From Mycoemilia scoparia (Eukaryota > Kickxellomycota > Kickxellomycetes > Kickxellales > Kickxellaceae), in the NCBI GenBank assembly GCA_027575805.1, contig JANBPU010000035.1, forward strand, positions 45,745 through 109,744: a DNA stretch of 64,000 nt, given 5' to 3'. The translations under genes were made by a program, and so were the position numbers. The notes beneath the pieces are model-generated. The model saw only the letters and a list, made by a program, of their open reading frames with translations. It was not told the DNA's origin and searched no databases. This document shows, piece by piece, positions 1 through 10,504 of this stretch; positions within the stretch are counted from its first letter, which is position 1, and every line of letters begins with the position of its first letter.

Positions 1-1766
1 GTATTTGCCAAAGGCCTTCTTTTGGCTTCCTACTGTGCCTTCATCAAACCTGGTAGCAGCGGGGGCAGGGCCATACACTGGTGGTTCAAGCCCTAAATGC
101 TGGCGATACACTTCATCTACAGTTTCGTTCCACTCTGATCTGAAGAATGATACGCCCACAGGACGTAGGCTCAACTCGGAAGCAAGAGTGCGCAGATGTA
201 CAGCTCGATCAAGCTTAACATTCTCCAATCTCACTTGTCCCTTCTCGCCTTGCTGCATAACTAGGAACACATAGCGGTGACGCTTGGTTCCCTTGGCTGG
301 GTGCGGTGGAATATATGGAAGCACAGCGTTCTCAGCCTTGATATTGCCGTCATGCATGCTGATGGGAATATTGCAGCCCATCCAGTGGCACTGTTGCTGA
401 TAGCTCTGTGTCTCCTCATTTGGGTGATCTAAATCGGCCATAATTATGGTATAAAGCCTGACATCTTCATGGAAAGCGGTTAGATTCATAGTTGGGAGCT
501 CAAGGGCCTAGAGAGAGTAAATTTCGAACATATACATCTTACAATATCAGGAACTGTCCTTTATTTATCAGCAATATGTATTTAATAAGCCAGCATCGCC
601 AAAAGCCATACTTACAGTTTCTGGGGGAACAATAGCACCAGGCTCAATGGGCTTTCCTTCATTCCATCCCTTCAGGGTTAGATCAAGACACGTCGAAGGT
701 ATATTGAAAATCTTTGGATCAATGGCATCTGGGATCACATACATCTGTGTGACTCTTTGCATCTATTAATTTTAAGCATACACACAATATATCCACATTC
801 GGCCATTCATTAGAGACGAGATCTTTACAGATCACTGGCTATTATAAATAAAACAACATAACAACAACAACAACAATATTCTTACCAGAATATCAAGAGG
901 ACGCTGTTTCCAGAATTTCTCTTTCAAATGTCTGTAAACAGGTTGATTGAGGTCGACTACAACATCAGGTAAATTGAATCTAGTCTCAACAAGGCGACTC
1001 CACCAAACTTTGCGCTTTTGGATACAATCAGTTGACATTGACATTTACTAAACTTACATTTTCCATTTCTTGCGTTCCACAATACCTCACCATTTTCTAT
1101 ATAAGCCTTGACCAGTAATTCATCCAAGCGCTTGTTTAGCTTCTCGATTTCTGGGTTTTTTGGATCTATAAAAAATGTCGCCGACAAATATTCGACACAG
1201 AATGTTGTTTTGTCAGTTAAAAATATCCTCGCATGTACAGACATATAGGCATTGTTGCCGCCATCAATACCACTTTCTGGATAGAATTCCAAGTGAATCG
1301 AAATAGTATAGCTATAAATACTTGCCTTGGCTCTCCAACTTTTTAACATTTTCTTTGACTTGATCTGCTTCTTTTAAGGCTTCGTTCTTTGAGGACTCGA
1401 TGACCTTCAAAGCTTCAGCATAGGCTGGGTTTATACTGCTCGACGGTGCTGCATACGTTGTTTCTAATCTTTGCCGTCCGCATGGCTGTGTGTATTTTGT
1501 AAAACGTAGAGTCTATATGGAATAGAACGTATTGAAATTATAGCTTTTTTCCAATAGAAGTTGAATATACATCAGCTTTTTTCCTTGCTCAAGTAAAATA
1601 AAGCCATCTACTATGTGGCTTCTTTTGATTCATATATATGCATGCTTGGTAACAGTAGCAAAGACTTTACTTCTCTCTAACAATTTGAAGCCAGAATTTT
1701 ATGCTATGGTCTTACCTGGCTCAAGTGACGTGCTAAGGGCTGAAGTCTTTGAATTCTTGGAATCAT
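1..1766 (-). CDS. MRPL35: Mitochondrial large-subunit ribosomal protein mL38 (yeast MRPL35), C-terminus at left edge
   Basis: Structural protein of the mitochondrial large ribosomal subunit, built on a PEBP (phosphatidylethanolamine-binding) fold. Exons on the minus strand: 1766-1716, 1512-1326, 1165-1086, 1014-886, 762-616 and 507-1, all in phase, giving 367 codons before the edge. Exon 1 encodes a basic amphipathic presequence (MIPRIQRLQPLARHLSQ), as expected for matrix import. Family signatures seen are KVWWSRLVETRFNLP, YVIPD and, in the last exon, the PEBP-type motif DLDHPNE with HPAKGTKRHRYVF. The reading ends with AFGKY at base 1, so the stop is just outside the window; yeast MRPL35 is of similar length. 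Intron 2 (1325-1166) begins GC, not GT. The exon 3/exon 4 junction is the least certain, because a better-looking GTAAGT at about 1054 does not keep frame. Confidence 0.88.
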
Positions 1767-2642
1767 TGCAAAAGCGATCTGTCTATCTATTTCTTTTTTT
1801 CTTTTCAATTAGAAAACAAATTTGTAAAGTCTAGAACAAAGGGGGAGGAGGAAGGGATCTTGTTTTCTCTGTTTCTTTTCTATTCCTACGTATATGCGGA
1901 GACAAGGGTTTAGGTGTTAACTAAAGCGTCTATAGAAATTAACAAAACCAGGAAATTCAAAGATAAAAACCACACGATGCTTATGAATTGTCCAATAAAA
2001 GCAAACTAATGCAAGTTGAATAGCATTTTTGTTATAGTGATGGGCTGATCATCATATCAAATCATCTAATTGCTTTGTGATTTGCTGCTGATCCGTTTGT
2101 CAGTGCAACAGGGGGTTTTGTTTTTTGAAAAAGGTTAAAAAATAAAATGGAATAGAATAGCCAAAACGTGCTTTGTTAATGTCTCTATTCACTATTGACT
2201 AGTATACCATAGAGAGTTTGACTTGGCATTTGCCAAAGGAGAAACAGACCAGTGCATGAATCCCCAGCGTAAAAAACAATCAAATCATTATGATGGGAAT
2301 CCTCTTCTTCTAATTGCATAGGGGACTGATTTCTGTTAAACATCAAGCAAAAAGCCTTGTTTTATTTTTAATTACTTTTTCGTAGTGGAAATACAACAGT
2401 ATTTATGTGGAGAAAAATAACCTGTATCAATAGAAAGTGTATGGCTATTCAGTGCTATTGAGAATGCGGGATCATAATTGAAGGGAAAAATAGAGATGTA
2501 AGTGTGGGGTCACAATTGGGATTCTACAGAAATAGAGATGCAAACATTTAACCATTTATGGAAATGAAATTATAATAATAAAGCTAATTACAAGCAAGTG
2601 TGGAGAAGGGAAGGCGGGTTTTTGAAAATGTAGCAACCCTAC
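1767..2642. other. Intergenic, AT-rich, nothing recognised
   Basis: The gap lies between the mL38 start and the 3' end of the LRR-like gene. It is AT-rich with short A/T runs and no open frame of note. It should hold the mL38 promoter and the 3' UTR of the neighbouring minus-strand gene. No copy of the interspersed repeats was seen here. Confidence 0.5.
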
Positions 2643-4085
2643 CTAGGAAAACGAAGTGAGGGAGTGGGGATGTTGGTTGAAGTCGAATTTTATATTGGGG
2701 AAGTTCCTGATCAGAGCATCGACCGCCTGGGGCTTGACGTCCACAGAGTTGAAGACGCAGACTTTGAGGTTTGCGAATATGCCCAGCAGGCGGTGGACGG
2801 CCTGGAGCTTCTTTTGGTTAACGCTTTCTATACGCAGCACCCGAAGCGATGGGTAGGGACGAAGCTCAGCATTGATTGTCTGGCGCTGGAAAATGGCGGG
2901 ATTGATATGCAGGTAGGTTAGCGATGGAAAGAACGAGAGGAGCATGTGGATTGAGGTCTGACTTAGGAACCAGTGCTTGATGGCCAAGGACCGCAGGCTT
3001 TGCGAAATGATCAGGCTCTTTTGTTGCTGCTGGAGATTGCTTGATGAAGGCATGCTTGCCGAGCACAAGTCATCCTTCCAGCACCTGTCCCGGTACAAAC
3101 GCAAGAACTTGCGGTTAATGTAGTGGAGCTCGGCCCCAGGTGGGTTCGTATGCACTGAAAGGCTTCGCAGGTGAACAAGCTCATGACCAAGCGCCATCAG
3201 CCCATTAACATCCAATTGGGTATCCACCATGTCGAAGCTTTCGGTCACGAATCCTAGAAGGTTCGGGCAGGTCGTGGTGATTATTCTAACGTGGATGTTC
3301 TGGATAAGCCCCAGCCTCAAGTATAGTAGTCTCTCCCCTATTCTTGATGGAATCTGCATCAGCAGCTTAGTTACTGTTGGGAACTCGCTGGTGGGGATCT
3401 GGTGCTGGGGAGTTAGCAGCCGTGCTAGGTCTCCGCCCCCGCTGCCATTGCTGCTGCTGCTGCTGCCACCACCACCACCGCCACCCTTGCTACAACTGTA
3501 GCCAGATGCTCGCTCAATGGCATACAGGCTCTCGGAGTCACTGTTGTTACGGCTGTTGTCCCCGTTGGCGCTGCTGCCACTACAGCTGTCGCTGGCTAGG
3601 CTGGATCTCCTAATAAACCGTTGGCGCACGGGGAGGACGGTCAGACTATCGAGGGCCTGCCAGTCAAGTGACATTGTGCGTCGGAACAAGTCATAGTCTG
3701 GCATCTTGCCGCCATATGTGTGCAGGTCGGTCAGCGCCAGGTCAATTGACAGATGCCTGGTGTCAGCAAGGGTTCTTGGGCCAATGTCGCTAAGCGGGTC
3801 ACGGTAAGCATTATCGCAGAGCATGTGGGACGAGGAGATGTATTTCATAGCAATGGTATTCCATTCAGGGGATTGTTGAGAGAGAGCTGCCAGTGCCTTG
3901 TTGTTCTGCTGGCGAAAGTAATACTCACATGCCTGGTCCTTTGCCTCACTAGGCATCAGCTCAAGTATGTCTGGCTGGAGGCTACTGGGCTCTGTCATAG
4001 TTTCCAAATCGCTGCCAGCAAACAAAGAGTGCAAAGGCGACTGTTGATTACTAGAGAAGTATCGCCTGGCTTTGGTAGAACACAT
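2643..4085 (-). CDS. Hypothetical LRR-like protein, 480 aa
   Basis: Single-exon frame of 480 residues; I do not recognise a named family. The C-terminal half (about residues 235-475) has regularly spaced hydrophobic segments such as LRSLAIKHWFL, PSLTYLHINPAIF, PSLRVLRIESV and NLKVCVFNSVDV. This is the pattern of degenerate leucine-rich repeats found in fungal F-box/RNI-like proteins, but no F-box is evident at the N-terminus. Residues about 165-220 are low-complexity Ser/Asn/Gly with a run of seven glycines, probably a disordered linker. The first Met is taken; a second at residue 30 (MTEPSSLQPD) would also work. The gene is flanked by non-coding DNA on both sides. Function unknown; substrate recognition in ubiquitin ligation is only a guess from the LRR-like pattern. 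Confidence 0.7.
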   Translation of the reverse strand: MCSTKARRYFSSNQQSPLHSLFAGSDLETMTEPSSLQPDILELMPSEAKDQACEYYFRQQNNKALAALSQQSPEWNTIAMKYISSSHMLCDNAYRDPLSDIGPRTLADTRHLSIDLALTDLHTYGGKMPDYDLFRRTMSLDWQALDSLTVLPVRQRFIRRSSLASDSCSGSSANGDNSRNNSDSESLYAIERASGYSCSKGGGGGGGSSSSSNGSGGGDLARLLTPQHQIPTSEFPTVTKLLMQIPSRIGERLLYLRLGLIQNIHVRIITTTCPNLLGFVTESFDMVDTQLDVNGLMALGHELVHLRSLSVHTNPPGAELHYINRKFLRLYRDRCWKDDLCSASMPSSSNLQQQQKSLIISQSLRSLAIKHWFLSQTSIHMLLSFFPSLTYLHINPAIFQRQTINAELRPYPSLRVLRIESVNQKKLQAVHRLLGIFANLKVCVFNSVDVKPQAVDALIRNFPNIKFDFNQHPHSLTSFS

Positions 4086-5051
4086 GTAAACTATTGCGGA
4101 AAGCAGTGGATATATGTTTCGAGGTGGAAAGGGATTAGTGGCAAAAACAATAATAATTAAAGTGACTTGGCAATGTGAGTGTGTTCTTCGTGGGTCAGTG
4201 AGGGACGAGCCTGGATTTAAATAAATCTGTGAGAATATGCTGGCAATGTAAGCATCCGAGCTGTGTGCTATATCGAGCTTCCCTGTGAATTAACCAGAAG
4301 AATTTGGTGCCAGGACACCACCAGCCAGTGCGCTGTCCTCATTGTAACACTAGCCAGTTATCCTTGGCAAATAAAATAATTTGCAAAGCTGTGCTGCTGG
4401 CTTTGTGAGAATGAGTTTAAAATATGCCCCCAATGGACCATACTCGTGCAGGTCTGCCTCTCCGGGTGTTCACAGTGCCTGCTGCTACCTGATCATCTGC
4501 CAGGAGGCATTGGTAGAGAAGTCTGCAAACAGAATGCAAAGCGGAGTTTACAATAGACACGCAGCGTCTTGCGCGGTGCAAGTGAACACAGCCAAGGCTC
4601 CACCTGGCTCTGCATGTTCCTTCAAAACACCACCAAAGATGTTTGCTATGGGGAAGTGCTTCCTCTTTACAATTAAAACTCAGCATGCAGAAGCTTCAAT
4701 TATTTGCTTTGTATTATTACAATACTCTGGCTCCTTGTGATCCAGCGTATCGCAACAATCACTGATAATATTATGAGCCCCACGAATAATCGCTTTTATT
4801 TCTATTTTACAAAAGGGGATTCAAAGCACCTTATTTTGCTGCCATTTATTTAGAGATATTTGTCTATTGCTTTGAGTCCTTAGGATGCTATGAATACGTG
4901 TGATACGATTGGCAAGCTTGAATAAACAAATGTAGTATACTCCAAAGGACAATGCTGTGTTTTGTACTGGTTACAATAGAAGCATATTGCAATGCCAATT
5001 GTCGCTGTCTTGCCATCCCTTGCATGTGTGTATTTATATATTAGAATCGGA
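4086..5051. other. Intergenic, no gene supported
   Basis: Contains the upstream region of the LRR-like gene and the downstream region of the GPATCH8-like gene. Open frames of 119 and 89 codons overlap on opposite strands (4381-4740) and have no recognisable protein features. I regard them as chance. No repeat copy was recognised. Confidence 0.5.
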
Positions 5052-6309
5052 TCATTTTTTACCAAAAACAAGCTTAAACTTCTTGGACGGCTGTAACTTC
5101 TTTGGGCCCGTTATTGATGATGAGGAGGATGATAGCCCAAAAGACAGCTTTGTAGATGTTAGTGGTTTCCGACCCCCTTCTGGGCTTGTCTGATGCGTGG
5201 CCGCGGGTATCGAGCTTTCTTTGCCACTGCTCTTCATAGGGACAACAGGAGCCCCGGGTGGCTCGCCAAAAGAGGGCTTCTGCTGCACAGAAACCATGGT
5301 GCCAGAGCTCATCCAGCCAGCCTTTCCCTGGGTTTCGAATGTCTGGATATCTACGCCCTGCTTATTTGAATCGCGCCCCAAAGAATTATCGGTGTTTGCA
5401 TTAGAATTTGCATCGGCGACAGTCGAAGATGAGCCACTAGAAGGCTTGTTCTGTGAAGCTGATGAGTGCTTCTCTGCTAACTTTAGCATTCGCTTGAGCT
5501 CCTTCTCCTCGGCCTCCTTTCTTCTTTGGAGCTCGCGCTCTTCTCTGGTCATGGCCTTCTCATGGGTACCTGCCCCATCGCCACTGGCGTTGAGATGCTT
5601 GGTCCTTTCGCGCATATCCTTAAATCGCTTTTTATGGTTGTGGCTGTATGAGCTCAGATGGCGCTCCCATTCTGGGACGCTGCTGTAGCGCTTGTCACAG
5701 AGCTCGCAGTAAAAGACCTGGGTCATGTTCTTAACCTGCTCGCGAATCGACTCTTTCAATGTGATTTCCGCCTCTCGCTTTGCCTTTTCTTCTTCAGTCT
5801 CTTCTGATATTATCTCGGACATCAGGGCTCGCCGCTTGGCCGTGGATTCGGCCAGCACCTGGATATATTCCTCGCCCTTCCCAATTCCCAACATATCAAC
5901 TTTCCCACATATGGGTATTGGGTCAACTCTTCCTATACACATTATAATGCAATCAATAGCAAAATATAGATTTAAGTTCAATATCCCAAATTGCAATGCA
6001 GGAGGCGGCATATGGTCTCTATTTGAAAATAAGCAAGCAATTGTCAATTTTACATTTGCATTTACCTTGTCCGTATGCTCCAAGCCCATTCCCAGGTCGC
6101 CATCCCAGTTTTTGCAGCAATTTATATCCAACATTTGATTCAGGTATTAACGTATTGTCGTCGGCCACTGATGCAGCGTACTTATATTCATCACCATTGC
6201 CATCATCATCGTGATCCTCAGGATGCATATTTGACCTGCGGCCAATGCTGTCAGCATCCGAAGATGTGCTGCTCACAATGCTCTCTGTATCTGATCCATT
6301 GGATGGCAT
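5052..6309 (-). CDS. G-patch and C2H2 zinc-finger protein, GPATCH8-like, 374 aa
   Basis: Two exons on the minus strand, 6309-6066 and 5932-5052, joined by a GT-AG intron; the length closes at exactly 375 codons. Residues about 59-100 form a G-patch (GYKLLQKLGWRPGNGLGAYG), a motif that activates DEAH-type RNA helicases or binds RNA. Residues 157-179 form a C2H2 finger (C157, C160, H173, H179) in the context HLSSYSHNHKKRF, which is the arrangement of GPATCH8/ZNF804-type proteins. Between them lies a charged helical, probably coiled-coil, segment. The C-terminus (about 200-374) is Ser/Pro/Lys-rich and ends in a basic stretch (KKLQPSKKFKLVFGKK). A nuclear role in mRNA splicing is inferred from the family. 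The N-terminus is acidic and Ser-rich, a likely site of phosphorylation. Confidence 0.82.
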
Positions 6310-7557
6310 TTGTATAACGACGTCCTCAATAGGCTATCACGTGAGGCTTGTACTTTAAATTTTGGAATGCAACTGTTTTTATCAAAATAAATCCATGAGA
6401 CAGCATGATTTCACACAGAATTCATAAGCTTATCCGCAATACAGCAGAGTCAGCTGCTTGCAATAATTTACTCTACATACAGAAATAGATTATGTGCTAC
6501 AACTCTCACCCGTTGTTTGTGACTATTGTCGAATTAAGTTTCATAAAGCTGATGATGCCCAGGTCATCTGTTGCTTGGAATATCAATTTGTGCTGTAGCT
6601 CAAAAGCTTTAACAATTGAGTTATGGGAACAGGCTTAATGAAATTCTGGATTTTATATTGTTACACTATGTGCCAAGAGCCTTCGTTACATCAGAAGAAA
6701 GCAGACTGTCGCCTCATTACACTGTGACTGCTTTTATTAACTCACAGCCCTAAAGGTTGGCCGGCTAAGCTTAATCAAAGCCATGATCCAGGCTTAGCCT
6801 TGCAGAACTAAAAAGGCGGATTTTCAACTAAATCTTCCCATGTGGTGAGTTTCTTTGAAATGATGTGTGGCATAGTGACCGAGATAATGTAAAATGCTTT
6901 CTAGTATTTTATTCCGGGATATATGCAAATCCGTATCGTTGCCAATCTGTATGTCACCGCACGTAAAACTATTTCATACGTAACAGCGTAAACATTTCCC
7001 ACTACTTCAAAGAATTGAAGCAGCAACTCGACCTACAAGAATTGACAGCCCAGTCATTGCAAGAATACATGCTTGTATTGAATCACATTATTCACACGCT
7101 GTACTTTCCACTATCCTAAATACATCCAAACACAAATTCGAGCAGTGACCATGTTTTCTTGCAAGAAGGTTCTAATAGCAACTTTATCTCCCTATCATTA
7201 GCATTTTGAAGATCATTTCAAGTAGAAGTCCATAAGTGTCCCTGCCTGATTCCATGTGATAAGACAACGATGACTCCGGTCAAGCTTCGTGATAGATCAC
7301 ACAGTTTAGGAGTGTTTTGCTTGTGATCCAAAAAAACCGACGCAGTGATCCCTGTCGCCCATAATCACTTTCTAATTAGTTCGTCTGGCCACATTTAAAA
7401 GTTAAACTAAAAATAAGGCCCCCAGGTTCTTTGGGATATGCAGCATTAAACCGTTTCTTTCGAGCCAAAACCCCACCCGCGCTCGCTCACCTACTTTATT
7501 CTTTACACTCCCTCCTCCCACCAACATTCGGTAAAAATATAAAGAATAGCAACAATA
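6310..7557. other. Intergenic, divergent promoter region between GPATCH8-like and APP1
   Basis: The 1.25-kb gap separates two divergently transcribed genes, so both promoters should lie here. It is AT-rich with no coding potential. An AT-rich TATA-like stretch (AATATAAAG) sits about 20 bases before the APP1 start, too close to be a normal TATA box. No interspersed repeat copy was recognised. Confidence 0.45.
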
Positions 7558-9957
7558 ATGACAAATGCAGTCCCACTTACGCCCCAGCAGCAACAGCAAA
7601 TAGCTGAAGACTGCTTGGTCATGTTCCCTACCATTGCAGTTCCCGATGAGACAGAAAAGGCCTGGAGAATTCAAATTCGTGGCTGGCTGTTTAGGAGAGA
7701 CCCGCAGGGACGAAAGGTCCGTATGGCCAATGCGACGATGCGAACGCTGATTGGAATTAAAAAGGGAACCAGTGAGGAATCTATACTTCGCTACCACATA
7801 TCCTATTTCTTTGCCCAGAGTCTTCAGAACCAGCTAGTTCATGTTAAGATTAAAGGATTTTACAATAATGACCCTGAGACTCCACTTTTTGAGCGACAAG
7901 GATCATTGACCCACCAATATCAACCGCATCCACCTAGGAATTCGTCTATGATCCCAAATACTACAACTAATAATAATCCACCACTGCCACCAAAGCCTGC
8001 TGCTCTCGATGCTGAAGTAAAGACAGGGCTTCTGATTGACTTGGATGACCCGGAAACACCATCGTCGCTCGCATCCAAGGAATATCGGCCCACCCCACCA
8101 CCTAAGCCGCTGAGAGACACAAAACCACAGCCCTGCAGCCCTGGTTCTGCTGATGTAACGAACAGCAAGCCACCACCAACACCACCACCGAAACCTAAAA
8201 GAACGAACGATAACCACAACAACTTGCATGATGGGATTCGACCAACCACAACGACCAGTGTTAAAACCAATATGCAAACTGAAATCCATTCACAATTCAC
8301 ATCAACGACGATCATCAATACATTGCATGTAGACACAGTTTCTAGTAGTTCTGTTTCGAAGATTAGTCGAGTGCAGCCATTGAGTACCGAAGACGAGCAA
8401 ATGATGGAGCTTTTAGATGGCTTCCAAGAAAAGACATTTACCGCTCTCAATGGCGAAGTCCTTGGTGAATTTATGGTTGGGTTCAACGAGATGGAGTGGC
8501 TTATCCAAAAGCAGCGTGAAAGCGATGATAAATCCATTCCAGACACTCTGAGGGTTCAAGCCCGAGCATCAGCCTCGCGCTGTCACCAGGCATTTGGTCG
8601 AGTGCATGTGCTTGAAAGCGAAGGTCTGTCGGTCATATCTGATATTGATGACACTATAAAGACCACGAACATCACCGACGGGAAGATGGCTGTTCTCACA
8701 GCCACATTTGCCAAACAGTTCCTCCCAGTCAACGGAATGGCTGCTTTATACCGCACCTGGCAGAAGTTGGGAGCCACATTCCATTACGTCAGTAACAGCC
8801 CTTGGAGACTGTATCCCATGCTTGAAACTTTCTTTACAAAATACCAGTTTCCCCTGGGCAGCATACATCTGCGCCAATTCGACCTTGGAGATTTCTCTGT
8901 AGAAAACTATAAAGGCACCATGGATAACAAGAGAGTCATTATAGAGCGAATGCTGAGGTCGTTCCCTAAAAGGAAGTTTGTGTTGGTGGGCGATAGCGGC
9001 GAATGGGATTTACAGCTATATACAATGCTGGCCAAGAAGTATCCCAATCAAATAGTGAAGATACTGGTTCGGGACATACTGGCGTTGACCATACCTCCTA
9101 GATCCCAGTCTGACCTTTTCAACCAATGGCCAACAAACCCCACCAACTCTCCCCGACCGCCTTTGCCCCAGAGGAGAAGCAACCAGAACAGCAATGGCTC
9201 ACTACCTAACTATGCACAAAGGCCAGCCTCGGCATATGCCTCGACTATAATAGAACCGCCGCCAAATGCCTTCAACCGACCCATCCCACCATCGCCTTCA
9301 ACAAAGCCCAATATGGTCCACAGATCATCAGTGTCACGCCCTGTCAGCCGCTATGTCAGCAGCACTACCAACAGCAGCAACAGCCATAGCCGCACAAACA
9401 GCTTTGGAAGTAGTGCTGGTGTAAGCAGCTTCCACACTGCACAAACTGCCCCGCCACAGCCAGGTTCTGCGTCTAACCTATCTCACCAAGCCGCTGACAC
9501 CCAGGCCAACCAAAGAGACCAACAGTTTGAGATGGTGTACCTACTGTGCACGTCTGCATATTCGTTCTATGCCAGCCCAAAAGAATCAGAATTTCTGATG
9601 AGGCTGGAGAGACTTTGTAAGACCATGACGAAGTATGCTGAAGCGCGAGCCCACTACTACAATTCACCATACAACAGCAATCCCAACCAATTTGCTGGGA
9701 ATCCCGGCGGAGGACCACCAGGACATCAGCCTCAAGGCTTGAATCACCCATACCAACAACAGCAAGGATACAACCAACCAAACGAGCCACGCCCACCCTT
9801 GCCCAATGCTGGTAGCTACTGGGCTGATATATTTGCCCATATAGATCAGAGGCAATTCAAGATGTGGCAAGACTACGAGATGTTTACCCAGGGGCTTGAG
9901 CCTGGTCTGTGCAAGTTCTTTATCGAGGCTGATGATATTGTAGACCAATTGACATAG
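7558..9957 (+). CDS. APP1: App1-type phosphatidate phosphatase, 799 aa
   Basis: Mg-dependent phosphatidate phosphatase that makes diacylglycerol at cortical actin patches. Single exon. The N-terminal App1 region starts near residue 41 (GWLFRRDPQGRKVRM). The HAD-like catalytic domain covers about residues 340-510 and contains the DxDxT nucleophile motif D362-I-D364-D-T, followed by YVSNSPWRLYP and VLVGDSGEWD, both typical of the family. Two proline-rich segments (about 120-225, with PPLPPKP and PPPTPPPKPKR, and about 520-560) are likely SH3-binding sites that would recruit it to actin patches. The last about 140 residues form an extra partly helical region (SFYASPKESEFLMRLERL; YWADIFAHIDQRQFKMW) separated from the catalytic core by a low-complexity linker. 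Yeast App1 is shorter (about 590 aa). Confidence 0.92.
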   Translation: MTNAVPLTPQQQQQIAEDCLVMFPTIAVPDETEKAWRIQIRGWLFRRDPQGRKVRMANATMRTLIGIKKGTSEESILRYHISYFFAQSLQNQLVHVKIKGFYNNDPETPLFERQGSLTHQYQPHPPRNSSMIPNTTTNNNPPLPPKPAALDAEVKTGLLIDLDDPETPSSLASKEYRPTPPPKPLRDTKPQPCSPGSADVTNSKPPPTPPPKPKRTNDNHNNLHDGIRPTTTTSVKTNMQTEIHSQFTSTTIINTLHVDTVSSSSVSKISRVQPLSTEDEQMMELLDGFQEKTFTALNGEVLGEFMVGFNEMEWLIQKQRESDDKSIPDTLRVQARASASRCHQAFGRVHVLESEGLSVISDIDDTIKTTNITDGKMAVLTATFAKQFLPVNGMAALYRTWQKLGATFHYVSNSPWRLYPMLETFFTKYQFPLGSIHLRQFDLGDFSVENYKGTMDNKRVIIERMLRSFPKRKFVLVGDSGEWDLQLYTMLAKKYPNQIVKILVRDILALTIPPRSQSDLFNQWPTNPTNSPRPPLPQRRSNQNSNGSLPNYAQRPASAYASTIIEPPPNAFNRPIPPSPSTKPNMVHRSSVSRPVSRYVSSTTNSSNSHSRTNSFGSSAGVSSFHTAQTAPPQPGSASNLSHQAADTQANQRDQQFEMVYLLCTSAYSFYASPKESEFLMRLERLCKTMTKYAEARAHYYNSPYNSNPNQFAGNPGGGPPGHQPQGLNHPYQQQQGYNQPNEPRPPLPNAGSYWADIFAHIDQRQFKMWQDYEMFTQGLEPGLCKFFIEADDIVDQLT

Positions 9958-10098
9958 ATAGAAATTTATAAACACATAAATCATATCTAATGTATATTTA
10001 TATATATGATATTTTTGTACTGAATGCGTCTTGTTTATTATAATAAACTTTTATTTGATAATTGCAGTGATACCAATTTAGTCAATTTGTGACTATTT

Positions 10099-10204
10099 GA
10101 GTAATAATTTTTGAAGGGTACCATTTGGAGGCTGCCAGTGATTAGGGGGTCAGTAACCACAGTCAAATGTGTGAGACCCAACCCTTCGAAAATAATTACC
10201 CACA
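10099..10204 (+). repeat. A1 foldback miniature element
   Basis: Left end GTAATAATTTTTGAAGGGT and right end ACCCTTCGAAAATAATTACC form imperfect terminal inverted repeats. The core resembles the other A1 copies (ACCATTTGGAGGC, CAGTAACCACAGTCAAATG). The size of about 105 bp and the absence of an ORF fit a MITE. Confidence 0.75.
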
Positions 10205-10235
10205 TGGTCAGACTTCACAAGGTCTTAAATAGAAT

Positions 10236-10345
10236 AGCGAGTCCTTGGGAATTGAGTACAAACTGGCTTGTGATTAGGTCAAAATATAATAAGGATTCAT
10301 TTTCATTTACCATACGTTTGATTCCGACTGAAATTTCGCCACATA
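10236..10345 (+). repeat. C-family interspersed repeat
   Basis: About 105 bases align by eye with the reverse complement of 12966-13070. Shared blocks include GAATTGAGTACA, ACTGGCTTGTGATT and GAAATTTCGCCA. Identity is roughly 80 per cent by eye. A shorter relative lies at about 24310-24350. Confidence 0.7.
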
Positions 10346-10504
10346 TCTAATCGTGAACCGTCTTTTTTTATTTATAATGAAGAGAAAAGATAATAGAATA
10401 GAATAGAATAGAAAAACAGGTGGGAATAAACAAATAAATAATAAAAGAAAAGTACAGTGTCGTAGATACACCTCAAAAGGCCAGCAACATAGCAAGCATT
10501 ACTT

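Larger units (their letters stand above)
9958..10504. other. Convergent 3' region with two repeat copies
   Basis: Lies between the convergent APP1 and 10505-11807 genes. AATAAA-like signals (about 10040) may serve APP1. The rest is mainly one A1 foldback element and one C repeat, listed separately. Confidence 0.55.

Noticed and set aside
5197..5688. 163-codon plus-strand frame
   Set aside because: Antisense shadow of the GPATCH8-like coding sequence.
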